The notes beneath the pieces are model-generated. The model made no database searches, had not been told where the DNA came from, and worked only from the letters and a program-made list of their open reading frames with translations. A stretch of 64,000 bases of DNA from Saccharomycopsis phalli. Lineage: Eukaryota > Ascomycota > Saccharomycetes > Ascoideales > Saccharomycopsidaceae. The position numbers and the translations under genes are program-made. Positions 1-8,994 of this stretch are shown one piece after another (position 1 is the first letter of the stretch; every line of letters starts with the position of its first letter). The stretch is taken from NCBI GenBank assembly GCA_020342235.1, contig CP073219.1, positions 496,001-560,000 on the forward strand, in the 5' to 3' direction.

Positions 1-5
1 TATTT

Positions 6-15
6 CCATATTTGG
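6..15. promoter_or_regulatory. CArG-box-like MADS site upstream of ERF4
   Basis: CCATATTTGG at 6-15 fits the CC(A/T)6GG core bound by MADS-box factors (Mcm1 or Rlm1 type in yeasts). It lies about 73 bp before the ERF4 start. One ten-base match could be chance. Confidence 0.25.
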
Positions 16-87
16 CGAATGTACGTTGTCAAAACTTTGGTCTCCTTTGCATCTACCTAATATTAACTCAGGTAGAGGTGCAACGAA

Positions 88-1006
88 ATGGCGTTTCGTC
101 GTTCCAACACCTATCACAGAGCCTCTATGAATAATTCGTCTTGGGATGAGAATGAGAAGGGGCCAAACCCCGCCGCTAAAAGCGTGATTTCAGATTCAAC
201 TGTCCAATCTAATGATCAGGTGAAAAACGCCACCAAGACGGCGAAACCTGAAATACCAGAGAATATCAATACCCAATCAGAACAGGCGCCATCCAATGAT
301 GAAAATTTTCTCTTTTTTAATAACAACGAATACGCTGACACATCTTATTACTCTGTGAAATCCAATACTTATGGCACCCAGAGGCAGCCTTTGATCTTTA
401 CACACTTTCCTAATCCGTATGTAAAGTTTGGATCTGAGGAATACAAATCAACTAGAATAGTGCGGATACCAAGAGCTTACAATACTGTACCTAATAGCCG
501 CTACCCACAATTCTCATGCTATTTGCCAGGATTTGAGCCAGCTGCCATAACAAACTCTGATCTGAACCAGGCGGAGAATGTACTGCCAGACTCTTTCAAT
601 GTCGTTGGCAGGATTTATGGCCAGGAATACGGTACCTCATCAGTCTCACCTTTACTGCAGTATATGACTAGTCTGGAGTTTAAAGAAATTGTGGATAATA
701 TTAATAACTATTTGAGACAGGCATATTCTTTAGGCACGGGAAATATACTCAATAATATTGCAAACTTTTTAACCATTTGGATGTTCGACGAGCTATTTAA
801 TAGCCATTCAAAGAATGCCTTGCATTCCTTGGAAAAGTACATTAATGAGTTGAATACAAAACTTGAGCCGTTGAATATTAAAGTCATTAGCCCTCGATTA
901 TCAGGATATGTCTCCGTATGTACCTCTTGTTATCTTTTTACATTTTATTGACCTTTAGCTCGACTTTCAAATACCAAAACCAGCTTCCTCAATGAACGCA
1001 GCCTGA
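88..1006 (+). CDS. ERF4: Erf4/Shr5-type subunit of the Ras palmitoyltransferase, one intron
   Basis: Erf4 is the partner of the DHHC enzyme Erf2 at the ER, where the pair palmitoylates Ras. The first 90 residues are polar and low in complexity. The Golgin-A7/ERF4 domain follows: VRIPRAYN, then QFSCYLPGFEPA, then a helical stretch ending KVISPRLSGYVS. Read without splicing, the frame ends in a Phe/Tyr-rich tail unlike the family. Splicing GTATGT at 916 to TTTAG at 958 removes 43 nt in phase 0 and restores the expected LDFQIPKPAS ending, with stop TGA at 1004-1006. The CDS is therefore join(88..915,959..1006), 291 aa. The next gene starts 82 bp downstream on the same strand. I am confident of the family and of the intron, which rests on homology and splice signals. 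Confidence 0.85.
916..958 (+). other. Short spliceosomal intron in ERF4
   Basis: The 5' site is GTATGT and the 3' site is TTTAG. The branch region is probably TTGAC, a few bases before the acceptor. The intron is only 43 nt. Removing it joins GYVS to LDFQIP, which matches the conserved end of the ERF4 domain. It is the only intron I can support with confidence in this window. Confidence 0.8.
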
Positions 1007-1088
1007 TCCATACCCTTGGTTGCGAGCCCCGTTACGCCACTTTGATAAATGGGGCAATGTACTGTAATACATACTATAAAAATATGAT

Positions 1089-2720
1089 ATGATGTCAAAG
1101 AGAAATGTCATTTGGCGTTCTACCCCTGATAGGGAGTACGTATCATGCTCGAACTTGGATTTATACGGCTTTGTTTTACCCACTGAGGTCAACCTTCACA
1201 TCCCTCTGAGCCCCATGCTTTTCAAATATCATCCCAGCTGTTATGACAACAAACCAGTGTATTCGTCTAATAAAAAGCTCGCAATTGAAATGTTACCATT
1301 GGTTTGGAAGGACTGGGAAACTTTTACTACACGTCGAACCAAGGGTGAGTTCATTTATAGCATCTACCCTACGATTTATTCCGTTACTGCAGCCACCGTG
1401 ATTACCTGTCTCTTAACAGCACTTGTATTCACCAGTACCCATCGTCCCAGTTTTTTTTTAATGTCGGGCTCATTTTTGAGTTCGGTAAATATGATTAATA
1501 TATTGGCTAGCTCATTAAGGATCTTGAATAATGGTGTGGCAAAAGGCAGGGTTTCCGGCGAGTGTTTGTTGAATGAGCTACAGTTAAACCTTAGTTTTTC
1601 CATTATAGACTTGTTTTCAGTATTTATTTTGCAGTTATGCCAAGTGCAGATTATCATGAGGTTGTTTTCTCGGCAGAAGGAAAAGAGATTTACAGTTATT
1701 ATTGGTGTGTCTTTGTCAATAATATCGCAAGTCATTTGGGCTGTCAGTACATTTAACCAGTATCGTACTGCCTCTGACTCAAGTTACAACGCAGATGATG
1801 ATTCGTTGAGCATATTACCGGCATTTATATACCTACTAAGAATTGCCATGACTGTGATATTCAGTTCCTTAATATGCATATACTGTTTTATCAAGCACCA
1901 ATTTATTTTAAAGAAAAACTTGATTTTGATCTCTATCATGAGCATAATGGCAAGCAATATACAGGTGGCGTTTTTTATAGCCGATGTGGCGAATGTCTGG
2001 GTTGCAGAGTTGTCAGAAATTTTCAATGCCACTGGTTATGTTATTTCGACGGTGATTGTATGGGAATGGATTAATAAAGTACATGCTTCGGAGAGGGTCA
2101 AACAGAACAAGGGAATTTTAGGCCGCCCATTTTACGAAGAAGAATATGACAAGGAAAACAAGGTTGATAGAATAAGTTTGTTTGTTCCAGAAGAGCATAA
2201 GTCAGGCGAGGAAGGAGATACAGATGATAACAATGATTACAATAGTCATAAATATGTCGCACAGTCTACCACAAAGTCCAACTTTGTTTCAAGAATCCTG
2301 AGTTTTGTTGGAAGCCAACAGAGGAGAGGCAGCAGCTTAATCAACACGGCCATTCCTACAGCAATTGAAAAGGCCACCAACTCATTATTATATGTGACGG
2401 ATCAAATCATTGCCTATGGATTAGCCGTGCCTCGTTCTGTTTCTGTTCACAGCAGAGATAGGCGGGAGCGGAACCTGCAAAAGCCTAATCAGCATGAATT
2501 AGGCAACATCATGTCTCGCTCCGGTACAAGTACCAGCCACGACTCTGACGGAACTGGAAGTAGTCAAGATCCGGTGTTTATATATTCTACTGCAGAGGTT
2601 CAGGTTGACAAAGAGGATGGAGTCCAGGAGAGAGACGAGGAGGACGACCATATGGGACACTATTACGATGATTTAGGTGAGTCTGTTGGTAGTTCACGGG
2701 TAGCGGATCGCAGTCACTAG
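1089..2720 (+). CDS. RIM21: PalH/Rim21-Dfg16 family ambient-pH sensor, multi-pass membrane protein
   Basis: This family senses alkaline pH or plasma-membrane stress and feeds the Rim101 proteolysis pathway through arrestin-like Rim8 and ESCRT. The protein has 543 aa. An extracellular-type N-terminal part of about 95 residues is followed by seven likely membrane helices between about residues 95 and 330, starting near IYPTIYSVTAATVITCLL and ending near the WEWINK segment. A cytosolic tail of about 200 residues follows, ending in an acidic stretch (EDGVQERDEEDD), as expected for the arrestin-binding tail. Two ATGs stand in tandem at 1089 and 1092 and either may start. It converges with POA1, 57 bp away. 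RIM21 and DFG16 are paralogues of the same family and I cannot firmly separate them; the symbol is a best guess. Confidence 0.65.
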   Translation: MMSKRNVIWRSTPDREYVSCSNLDLYGFVLPTEVNLHIPLSPMLFKYHPSCYDNKPVYSSNKKLAIEMLPLVWKDWETFTTRRTKGEFIYSIYPTIYSVTAATVITCLLTALVFTSTHRPSFFLMSGSFLSSVNMINILASSLRILNNGVAKGRVSGECLLNELQLNLSFSIIDLFSVFILQLCQVQIIMRLFSRQKEKRFTVIIGVSLSIISQVIWAVSTFNQYRTASDSSYNADDDSLSILPAFIYLLRIAMTVIFSSLICIYCFIKHQFILKKNLILISIMSIMASNIQVAFFIADVANVWVAELSEIFNATGYVISTVIVWEWINKVHASERVKQNKGILGRPFYEEEYDKENKVDRISLFVPEEHKSGEEGDTDDNNDYNSHKYVAQSTTKSNFVSRILSFVGSQQRRGSSLINTAIPTAIEKATNSLLYVTDQIIAYGLAVPRSVSVHSRDRRERNLQKPNQHELGNIMSRSGTSTSHDSDGTGSSQDPVFIYSTAEVQVDKEDGVQERDEEDDHMGHYYDDLGESVGSSRVADRSH

Positions 2721-2777
2721 AAAAGTTTTTATAATCAAAAGTGTACATTAATTAATTATGTTTTGAGAATGTAGCAT

Positions 2778-3254
2778 TTACAAATAGGTAACAACAAAAT
2801 CGAATTTCCCTTGATTCTTCAAAAGAACCTTCTCAGTCTCCTTCCACGGAACCTCAAATATCCCACTATTGATCATGGGCATGTAAATAGTGTGCAGTTC
2901 TGTATTTGGTAAATTCAATCTTCCAGTGTGCTGCTGAAAATGCGATAGGGCACTACTTGTGTTCTTTAGTATGCTTGCGGGAGGATCGTGCCGAGTACCT
3001 CCGTGAATGGAGGTAAATAAGCATACTATAAATATATTTGAATCGCCGGAGCGTACGATTTGTGAAGTACCAAGCAATTGTTGTGGGGTGGACTGCGCGA
3101 CATATTCCCGGTGCTTAGTATAAGCGTCTGGATATTTCTGTGCAAGAAGCCTAGCTATTCCGCCACCCCAAAAACCTTGGCAGTTGCAAGAATGAAGAAT
3201 AATTCCTGGATTGGGAACTATTTTCAACAAGTCTCCTTGCTTGTAAGTCACCAT
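2778..3254 (-). CDS. POA1: Poa1-type macro-domain ADP-ribose 1''-phosphate phosphatase
   Basis: Poa1 removes the phosphate from ADP-ribose 1''-phosphate, a by-product of tRNA splicing. The 158-aa frame is one macro domain. It starts VTYKQGDLL, followed by the conserved Asn/Gly-rich ligand loop HSCNCQGFWGGGIARLLAQK, and near the end MPMINSGIFEVPW, the family's P-x-I-x-x-G-x-x-x-W signature. The frame is open upstream to 3353, but the extra 33 residues are Cys-rich, are not family-like, and would overlap the divergent gene. I place the start at the ATG at 3254-3252, which leaves 77 bp between the two start codons. S. cerevisiae Poa1 is 177 aa, so the length fits. Confidence 0.85.
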   Translation of the reverse strand: MVTYKQGDLLKIVPNPGIILHSCNCQGFWGGGIARLLAQKYPDAYTKHREYVAQSTPQQLLGTSQIVRSGDSNIFIVCLFTSIHGGTRHDPPASILKNTSSALSHFQQHTGRLNLPNTELHTIYMPMINSGIFEVPWKETEKVLLKNQGKFDFVVTYL

Positions 3255-3331
3255 ACTCGTAAACAACCATATTGGCACGCGAAAAATGAATCGGCTACAA
3301 TATGCATCCTGGCAACATTGGTATTCACAAC

Positions 3332-4120
3332 ATGGCTTCGCTTCCAATCCCACAAGAAAAGTATGGCAAGTTTATATCAGCAGTTGAAGATTTTGTAAAG
3401 GAGCACTGCGAAGATCTTGACTCTGCACATGACTGGGACCACGTTAACAGAGTGAGAAATCTTGCAAAATCAATATTCAAAAAAGAACACCCGGCTGCTG
3501 ATATCAAGACCTATCAAGATGTAGAGATAGTTGCGCTATTGCACGATGTTGGCGATTTCAAATTTGGCTACGATCAGAAGTCTTTGGTAACAGCTTTCTT
3601 GGAACCGGTTTTGAATGATCCTTTGTTGACTAGCTTCGATAAGCACACCTCCCAAGCAAAGTTAACGTATATTTTGGAGCAAATCTCCCATGTTAGCTGG
3701 AGAAAAAGCTTGAATAGCAGCACCTCCCAGAGAAGCAACGATTCCAGTCACTCCCAAGAGGAATCTGTCCACAGATATGTCAGTGATGCCGACCGTTTGG
3801 ATGCCATGGGGTATATTGGCATTGCCCGATGCTTCTCGTATGGAGGAATGAGACACTCCAAACTATATGATTACTCAGTGGCCCCGAATCTAGAATTGAC
3901 CAGGGAAGCTTACGATAAGCAGACTGAGATTCTAGTTGACGGTAAGCCAACAGGGAAAGGCCGGTCGCAAAACAATAGTATTAATCATTTTTATGAAAAG
4001 TTGCTAAAGCTCAAATACTCGTTGCAAACTGAAGAGGGCAAGAAACTCGGTGAAATCCGGCATCAGCGATTAGTTGACTTTGTCGAGGGGTTTAAACAAG
4101 AAGTAGAGCTTTTAGTATGA
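3332..4120 (+). CDS. HD-superfamily metal-dependent phosphohydrolase (YedJ-like)
   Basis: The protein has 262 aa. The HD-domain ligands are visible: H33-D34 and H37 in HDWDHVNRVR, the H71-D72 pair in LLHDVGDFKFG, and a later Asp in VSDADRLDAMGYIGIARC. These mark the YedJ/YpgQ group of soluble HD hydrolases, thought to act on nucleotides or similar phosphates. The natural substrate in fungi is unknown to me. The C-terminal helical part (SINHFYEKLLKLK) is typical of the group. An earlier ATG at 3302 would add ten residues that do not look conserved. The ATG at 3332 (context acaacATGg) is preferred. It shares a 77-bp divergent promoter with POA1, and both may handle nucleotide by-products, though this is only inference. 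Confidence 0.8.
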   Translation: MASLPIPQEKYGKFISAVEDFVKEHCEDLDSAHDWDHVNRVRNLAKSIFKKEHPAADIKTYQDVEIVALLHDVGDFKFGYDQKSLVTAFLEPVLNDPLLTSFDKHTSQAKLTYILEQISHVSWRKSLNSSTSQRSNDSSHSQEESVHRYVSDADRLDAMGYIGIARCFSYGGMRHSKLYDYSVAPNLELTREAYDKQTEILVDGKPTGKGRSQNNSINHFYEKLLKLKYSLQTEEGKKLGEIRHQRLVDFVEGFKQEVELLV

Positions 4121-4182
4121 CTCCAGTGGTCTACAAAGGGCCTTAATATGTCATTATTATTTGATTGATGTGACGTCTGTAG

Positions 4183-4827
4183 CTAATTCGCCAATTTCCA
4201 TCCCTTTTTTAATCTGTCCACCGCAGTAGTTCCATTTGGCTCTCCTAGCTCGACACTCAATATCTGGCCAATTTGTTGCCACAACCGTTCCGATATTTCA
4301 ATTTCGCCCTGTGGCACCGGAATTGCGCCTTCTGGCTCATTGTCTACTGGTGCTGGTACCGGCTTTGCCTTTGAAGCATCAACTACAACCATGAATGAAA
4401 CAGTATCATCCTTTAAGCCTTCAAGATCAGAAATCGTAACAGAATCTTGCGGTACCTTCGACTTGACTAGCAATTTCAACTGCTCAGTTTGCAATGCCGC
4501 GAGCTTAGAATCTTGCTTGGCAACTCGGTCCAATAGTTCTCCCTTGACTTGATATATTGTGCTGCTAGAACTACTCTCAAACTCACAAGAGAATTTGAAT
4601 GGCGGCTTTATCGACTTAAATTTCAATTGTATCTTCTTCTCTGGCTTCTTTGCCGCTCCATGTTCGGTATATGGCGTGGTCTTCTCAGCCAACTTTGGGA
4701 ATGCCACTGGCGAATCTTCTACTTCTGATAAATCCAACTTATATTCGTCATCGTAAATTATTCCAGTGCTTTTAGCTGAAAGCAATTGTAAATAATTACT
4801 GACCAATTTCTCTTGAGTAATTGACAT
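4183..4827 (-). CDS. GET5: Get5/Mdy2-like ubiquitin-like factor of the tail-anchored protein pathway
   Basis: Get5 links Get4 to Sgt2 during insertion of tail-anchored proteins into the ER. The 214-aa frame has the right three parts. A short N-terminal helix (QEKLVSNYLQLLSA) would bind Get4. A central ubiquitin-like fold at about residues 65-150 starts IQLKFKSIKPPFKF and ends with the strand VSFMVVVDAS. A C-terminal helical segment (ERLWQQIGQILSVELG) resembles the Get5 homodimerisation domain. Lys- and Pro-rich linkers join them. S. cerevisiae Mdy2 is 212 aa. It is divergent from the TRF gene (187 bp between starts) and convergent with the HD hydrolase. The ubiquitin-like repeat is divergent, so the identification rests mostly on the overall architecture. 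Confidence 0.7.
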   Translation of the reverse strand: MSITQEKLVSNYLQLLSAKSTGIIYDDEYKLDLSEVEDSPVAFPKLAEKTTPYTEHGAAKKPEKKIQLKFKSIKPPFKFSCEFESSSSSTIYQVKGELLDRVAKQDSKLAALQTEQLKLLVKSKVPQDSVTISDLEGLKDDTVSFMVVVDASKAKPVPAPVDNEPEGAIPVPQGEIEISERLWQQIGQILSVELGEPNGTTAVDRLKKGWKLAN

Positions 4828-5014
4828 TTTAAACTACACGTTCAACCTGCGGCGACTTTGGTCATTTGGTTATGAGCGATGCATACTTGTTCAGTCTCTT
4901 CTACTATACTGACCGCTGAATATAAAGCTTTTTTAATGAAAGTATTATTAATTTTTTAATAATATATTTAGTGTAGGTGTCCAACCCAATTTACATTTTC
5001 ATTTTATTTTCGTG

Positions 5015-6766
5015 ATGGAGTTGGTTGTGGCTGCACACCTGAGAAAAAATATTTCTAGTCAGCAAAAAATAGCCATGGGTAGTGAACATTTAAATGAAGT
5101 AGAGTCACTTCAATTAATAGAGGACGACGATAGTGATGTTGAAGTTTCTTCTGCCAACAAAAGAATATCTCCAGACAATATTGACTCTTCAGTAAGCAAG
5201 AAACAGAAAGTTAATGAATTGGCAGACAATGAAGACTTTATTCAATTTTGCTTCTCTGACAGTGAAGATGAAAACGACAATAGCGACGAAGCCGAGGATT
5301 CTAGTAACACAGATAAGGAAAATGGCCCCCGCGTTAATCGCTCATTCCCATGGATTCTTAATCATGATCATTCAACCCAACGAGAAATTGCAGACTGGCT
5401 TAGCTTGGAAATCCGGGATTTTGTTAATTATATTTCCCCGTCGCAAGAAGAGATAAGACTACGTAATGGGTGCGTGAAACGCCTCAAGCAGGCCATTGAG
5501 GGATTCTGGAAAGACGCCCATTTATATGTATTTGGATCCTATGCCACAGACTTGTATCTTCCCCATTCAGACATTGATATGGTGGTAAAGACAGATGACG
5601 AAAACTCAACCGACTTAAAGGATACTCGATCTTCATTGTACCAGCTATCTAATTATTTAAAAACCAAGGGAATAGTAACCAACGTTGAAGTGATAGCCAA
5701 GGCCAAGGTGCCTATCATTAAGTTGGTTGAAGCCAAGTCGAAAATACATGTGGACATTTCCTTTGAAAGATCCAACGGTATTGAAGCGGCAATGGTTATC
5801 AAGGAATGGTTAAATTCCACGTCGGGTCTACGAGAGTTGGTACTAATTGTTAAGCAATTTCTCTCGACTAGAAGCCTAAATAATGTTCATTTGGGGGGAC
5901 TCGGTGGGTACTCAACAATATGCCTAGTGTATTGTTTTTTAAAATTACATCCCAGGCTTGTGACCAAGTCAATAGATCCTGCAGCGAACATTGGTGTTTT
6001 GTTGATTGAATTCTTTGAGCTTTTTGGAAAGAATTTTGGTTATGATAATGTGGCAATTTCCCCAGTGTGTCGCGAAGCAAATAACTTACCTGCGTATATC
6101 AACAAGAATGATTATCCAGACTTGCAAGGAAGAAACCAGTTTCAATTGGCAATTCAGGACCCTAGTGATCCAACCAATAATATTTCCCGAGGATCGTTTA
6201 ATGTAAGAGGATTGAAAAAGGCATTTAGCGGAGCGTTTGATTTGTTGGTTGATAAGTGCTTTGAGTTAGAAGGAAAGAGATATAAAGAAAGATTGAACGA
6301 AACGATTTTAGGGAATATAATCAAGTACAATGGCGAGGTTCGTGATTTTGTGGATGAACGAAACTTGGTGGATAACATTGCCTTGATAGATAATCAGAAA
6401 TTTTACTATAAGAAACCAGAGTTGGCATCCAATGATACTAGCAGGTACTTTTTGTCGGATGAGAGTAGCGAGGAAGAGACAAGGATAGAATCTGAAGAGG
6501 AGGAAGAGGAGGAGGAAGATGATGAGGATGGCCAAGAGAAGGAATGCAATGAAAGTACCCTGGAGAAAACGAATGACGAGCTTGATATAAAGGATATGAG
6601 CAGTAAATATTCGATTGATAATTTAATGGGGTTGGAAGAAGAGGAGCTGACCGAGCAAGTTGTAAAGGAGAGCGAACGAGAGGTGAAGAAGCCTTCCTTT
6701 ACAAAATCGAAGCGTGAGTACTGGAGCAAGAAAGGGAACAATCTAGACATTGACTTACTATATTAA
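5015..6766 (+). CDS. TRF4: Non-canonical poly(A) polymerase of the TRAMP complex (Trf4/Trf5 family)
   Basis: Trf4/5 adds short oligo(A) tails to aberrant nuclear RNAs so that the exosome degrades them. The 583-aa protein has an acidic N-terminal region (to about residue 105). The nucleotidyltransferase core follows, with the catalytic motif FGSYATDLYLPHSDIDMV (Gly-Ser plus Asp-x-Asp) and a third Asp in IHVDISFERSNG. The PAP-associated region contains LGGLGGYSTICLVYCFLK. The C-terminal quarter is a Glu-rich acidic run and then basic residues near the end. The first in-frame ATG is at 5015; the codon just before is GTG. A second ATG at 5075 has an equally good context. Many CUG-clade yeasts have one gene for the TRF4/TRF5 pair, so the symbol stands for the family. 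Confidence 0.85.
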   Translation: MELVVAAHLRKNISSQQKIAMGSEHLNEVESLQLIEDDDSDVEVSSANKRISPDNIDSSVSKKQKVNELADNEDFIQFCFSDSEDENDNSDEAEDSSNTDKENGPRVNRSFPWILNHDHSTQREIADWLSLEIRDFVNYISPSQEEIRLRNGCVKRLKQAIEGFWKDAHLYVFGSYATDLYLPHSDIDMVVKTDDENSTDLKDTRSSLYQLSNYLKTKGIVTNVEVIAKAKVPIIKLVEAKSKIHVDISFERSNGIEAAMVIKEWLNSTSGLRELVLIVKQFLSTRSLNNVHLGGLGGYSTICLVYCFLKLHPRLVTKSIDPAANIGVLLIEFFELFGKNFGYDNVAISPVCREANNLPAYINKNDYPDLQGRNQFQLAIQDPSDPTNNISRGSFNVRGLKKAFSGAFDLLVDKCFELEGKRYKERLNETILGNIIKYNGEVRDFVDERNLVDNIALIDNQKFYYKKPELASNDTSRYFLSDESSEEETRIESEEEEEEEEDDEDGQEKECNESTLEKTNDELDIKDMSSKYSIDNLMGLEEEELTEQVVKESEREVKKPSFTKSKREYWSKKGNNLDIDLLY

Positions 6767-6949
6767 GAGGCAAAAATGTACAATAAGGAGAAAGAAAGCG
6801 TCTGTAAGAGCCAGGTGAACAATTTACAGAAATTAATAGTTTAGTGTCATGAAGATTAATTTATTAATGCATATTGGGTCGAACAAACGTCAAAAATGGG
6901 GAAGAATCGTAAAATAAGTGTTTCTATTGTACATGAAAGTAGATCGTAC

Positions 6950-7978
6950 TCAGACTGTTTCCTGAATTATCTGAGCGTAATATCTAGATGGATTTGAATG
7001 TTTTTTGACCAGCTCTTGTTCTGATAAAGGAATTCCCATGTGGGTGCTGGTAAGTATACCTGATTGCAAGAAGAAGTCATCTTCTGGCGAAGAGCAATAA
7101 GCAGATCCAGGAGTTGATGACAATGAGCCAGCCGAAGAAGGGGTGGCGATGTTGTTTCTGCTTCTTGCGTATGTGATGCTGTTGTAACTGACAGCCTTGT
7201 TGTATGGGTAGGATGGTAAAGGAGGCAAGCCGCTGCTTTCTAGCTGTGGCATTGAAGGAATCTTCTTTATGTGACCAAGCTTGGAAACAGGGGCTGTATT
7301 AATTCTTGGAAGGGACTTGCTGCTGGCAATATTCACCAAGCTCTTATAAGTAGAAGTTGTGGCACAGTTTCCACTTGGACGAGGTCTGCCTTGGACTCTG
7401 CCCTGGACTCTGCCCTGGACTCTGTTTTGGACTCTTTGTTGTTGTTTCAAGAAATTCGAAATCTTCATTGAGTTTGTCAACTCATGCTTGATAGGAACCA
7501 AAAACTCCTTGAGAACGAAGATCAAGTCTTCGTTGGATACGGTTACGTCCCAGTCGAGAAGAAACAAGAGCTGTCTTTCCATTTCGTTAATCTCATTAGT
7601 CGTAAAAAGGCCATCGGTGTACTTGGCCCAGTGTTTATTTTTTGGAGAGGCATCGTTGTGGAATTTTGCACTCAATATTAAGCAGGCCAAAAAGATTCGG
7701 TGTCTGGATGACGGCCCCTGTGCAGTTGCGCCATGCGGGAGCTTCTCATTGAGTCTTTTCAAGTACACCAAAGTGGCCATTAACGTTCCAGTGAACACGT
7801 TGGTGTATTTAACAAGGTTGTTAATAAATGTGTATAACGAAGGAAGGGACTGATCACAGGAAGCCGGTGACTTGTTGCAACTTGGAAGCACCTTCAATGT
7901 GTTGTTCACCAAGCACTGGATCATCTGGTTGGTAAGTGGCGACTTTGTAAACACATATAACGCCTGGATGTTGGACAT
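6950..7978 (-). CDS. PCL1: Pho85-type cyclin, Pcl1/Pcl2-like
   Basis: Pcl1/2-type cyclins activate the Pho85 kinase in G1 and during polarised growth. The cyclin box lies at about residues 10-160: IQALYVFTKSPLTNQMIQCL, then TLMATLVYLKRLNEKLP, then FLACLILSAKFHNDASPKNKHWA and ERQLLFLLDWDVTVSNEDL. This is the usual Pcl order. The frame is open upstream to 8179, but the extra part is unlike cyclins. The ATG at 7978 begins MSNIQALY and gives 342 aa. After the box sits a tandem repeat (QGRVQGRVQGRVQGR) encoded by 12-bp DNA units near 7385-7440, then a Ser/Pro-rich tail. I cannot separate PCL1 from PCL2, so the symbol is provisional. Confidence 0.75.
   Translation of the reverse strand: MSNIQALYVFTKSPLTNQMIQCLVNNTLKVLPSCNKSPASCDQSLPSLYTFINNLVKYTNVFTGTLMATLVYLKRLNEKLPHGATAQGPSSRHRIFLACLILSAKFHNDASPKNKHWAKYTDGLFTTNEINEMERQLLFLLDWDVTVSNEDLIFVLKEFLVPIKHELTNSMKISNFLKQQQRVQNRVQGRVQGRVQGRPRPSGNCATTSTYKSLVNIASSKSLPRINTAPVSKLGHIKKIPSMPQLESSGLPPLPSYPYNKAVSYNSITYARSRNNIATPSSAGSLSSTPGSAYCSSPEDDFFLQSGILTSTHMGIPLSEQELVKKHSNPSRYYAQIIQETV
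7385..7440. repeat. 12-bp tandem repeat inside the cyclin gene
   Basis: About four copies of a 12-bp unit (ccttggactctg and variants) run through this stretch. They encode the GRVQ tetrapeptide repeat in the C-terminal tail of the cyclin. The period is a multiple of three, so copy-number change keeps the frame. Confidence 0.8.
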
Positions 7979-8994
7979 TGTAATAAAGAATATGCTATTT
8001 GACGATTCTTGCGATAAGAATATGTTCGATATATATACGATCTGAAATCTTTCAATCACGCATGAACCTATTCTGCATGGCAGGAAGGGACGAAATTCCT
8101 TGCAAGCATTTTTCTTAGTACGGTAGACGCGATCAAAATACACTACACGACATTGTGATTCATGACTGGCATGAGACATGATGGGCTATAATGTCTTGCT
8201 GGTTTCCAATTATACATTTATTATTTAGAACGGTTATTATTCGTTCGCTTGACCTATTATCCAGTTCAAATCCCTGTACATCTATAGTTGTTAACTGCTC
8301 CTTTACGATCCCTATTTCCAGGGGCTTTAATTGATCCCGATCCCTTTCCACTTTGCTACAGGTACGATTTCTTAACATAGTATTAACATCTGCCTCCTGG
8401 AATAGGTAAATGAGTACATTTTTTAAGTTTTATGTTGGCTGCCCAATTCTATGTGAAGCCCATGCTCATTGATATCGTTGCAAATTTCCTTCTTGGGAAA
8501 TAATCTATACACCACCACCTTTGGCTGCCAGCACTCCCTAGAAAGGTGTTTTATCAGCTACACTTCAACCCAGAAAATAAACACATCATCGACGGTGGTT
8601 TGAAAAAAAAAATACTTCAACGCAAATGATCCTTCAATTTTCTTTTTCTACTGTTTCATTATAGAAATTATCTGCAGCTTCCTACTTATCCATCTCGGGC
8701 GAAGAAAAACCAAGTCTGTATTTACGCTCCTGCAAGGGATGTTTGTTTTACTCGGGCCCAGCCTCCAGAAATTATGATAGAAGGTAAACATCAAGGGTGT
8801 GATTCTGATTACATGATCATGCTGCCTTATTCACAATCTAGCTGTAGTAAGGGTTTTCACGTTTATTTTGAGTGGTTCACTTCATGTGCTATTGTGCTGT
8901 AGCAACTACATGGTCTGTTATACAGTGCTTGAGACCTTTATATTTTTCAAACGCCTTTTGATGAGCACACTATACGAACAGAAGGGACGTCAAT
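7979..8994. other. Long divergent promoter region between the cyclin and the Zn2Cys6 gene
   Basis: About 1 kb separates the two divergent starts, which is long for this window and typical of regulated genes. A TATA-like run (cctttatatttt) lies near 8935-8945, some 55 bp before the Zn2Cys6 start. A 72-codon minus frame at 8160-8378 has no family resemblance and I do not call it. I see no RNA gene or repeat here. Confidence 0.5.

Noticed and set aside
7359-7853. Plus-strand frame opposite the cyclin gene
   Set aside because: The cyclin box is clear on the minus strand and this frame has no homology-like features.
8160-8378. 72-codon minus-strand frame in the cyclin/Zn2Cys6 spacer
   Set aside because: No family resemblance, no fitting promoter, and it overlaps the frame upstream of the real cyclin start.
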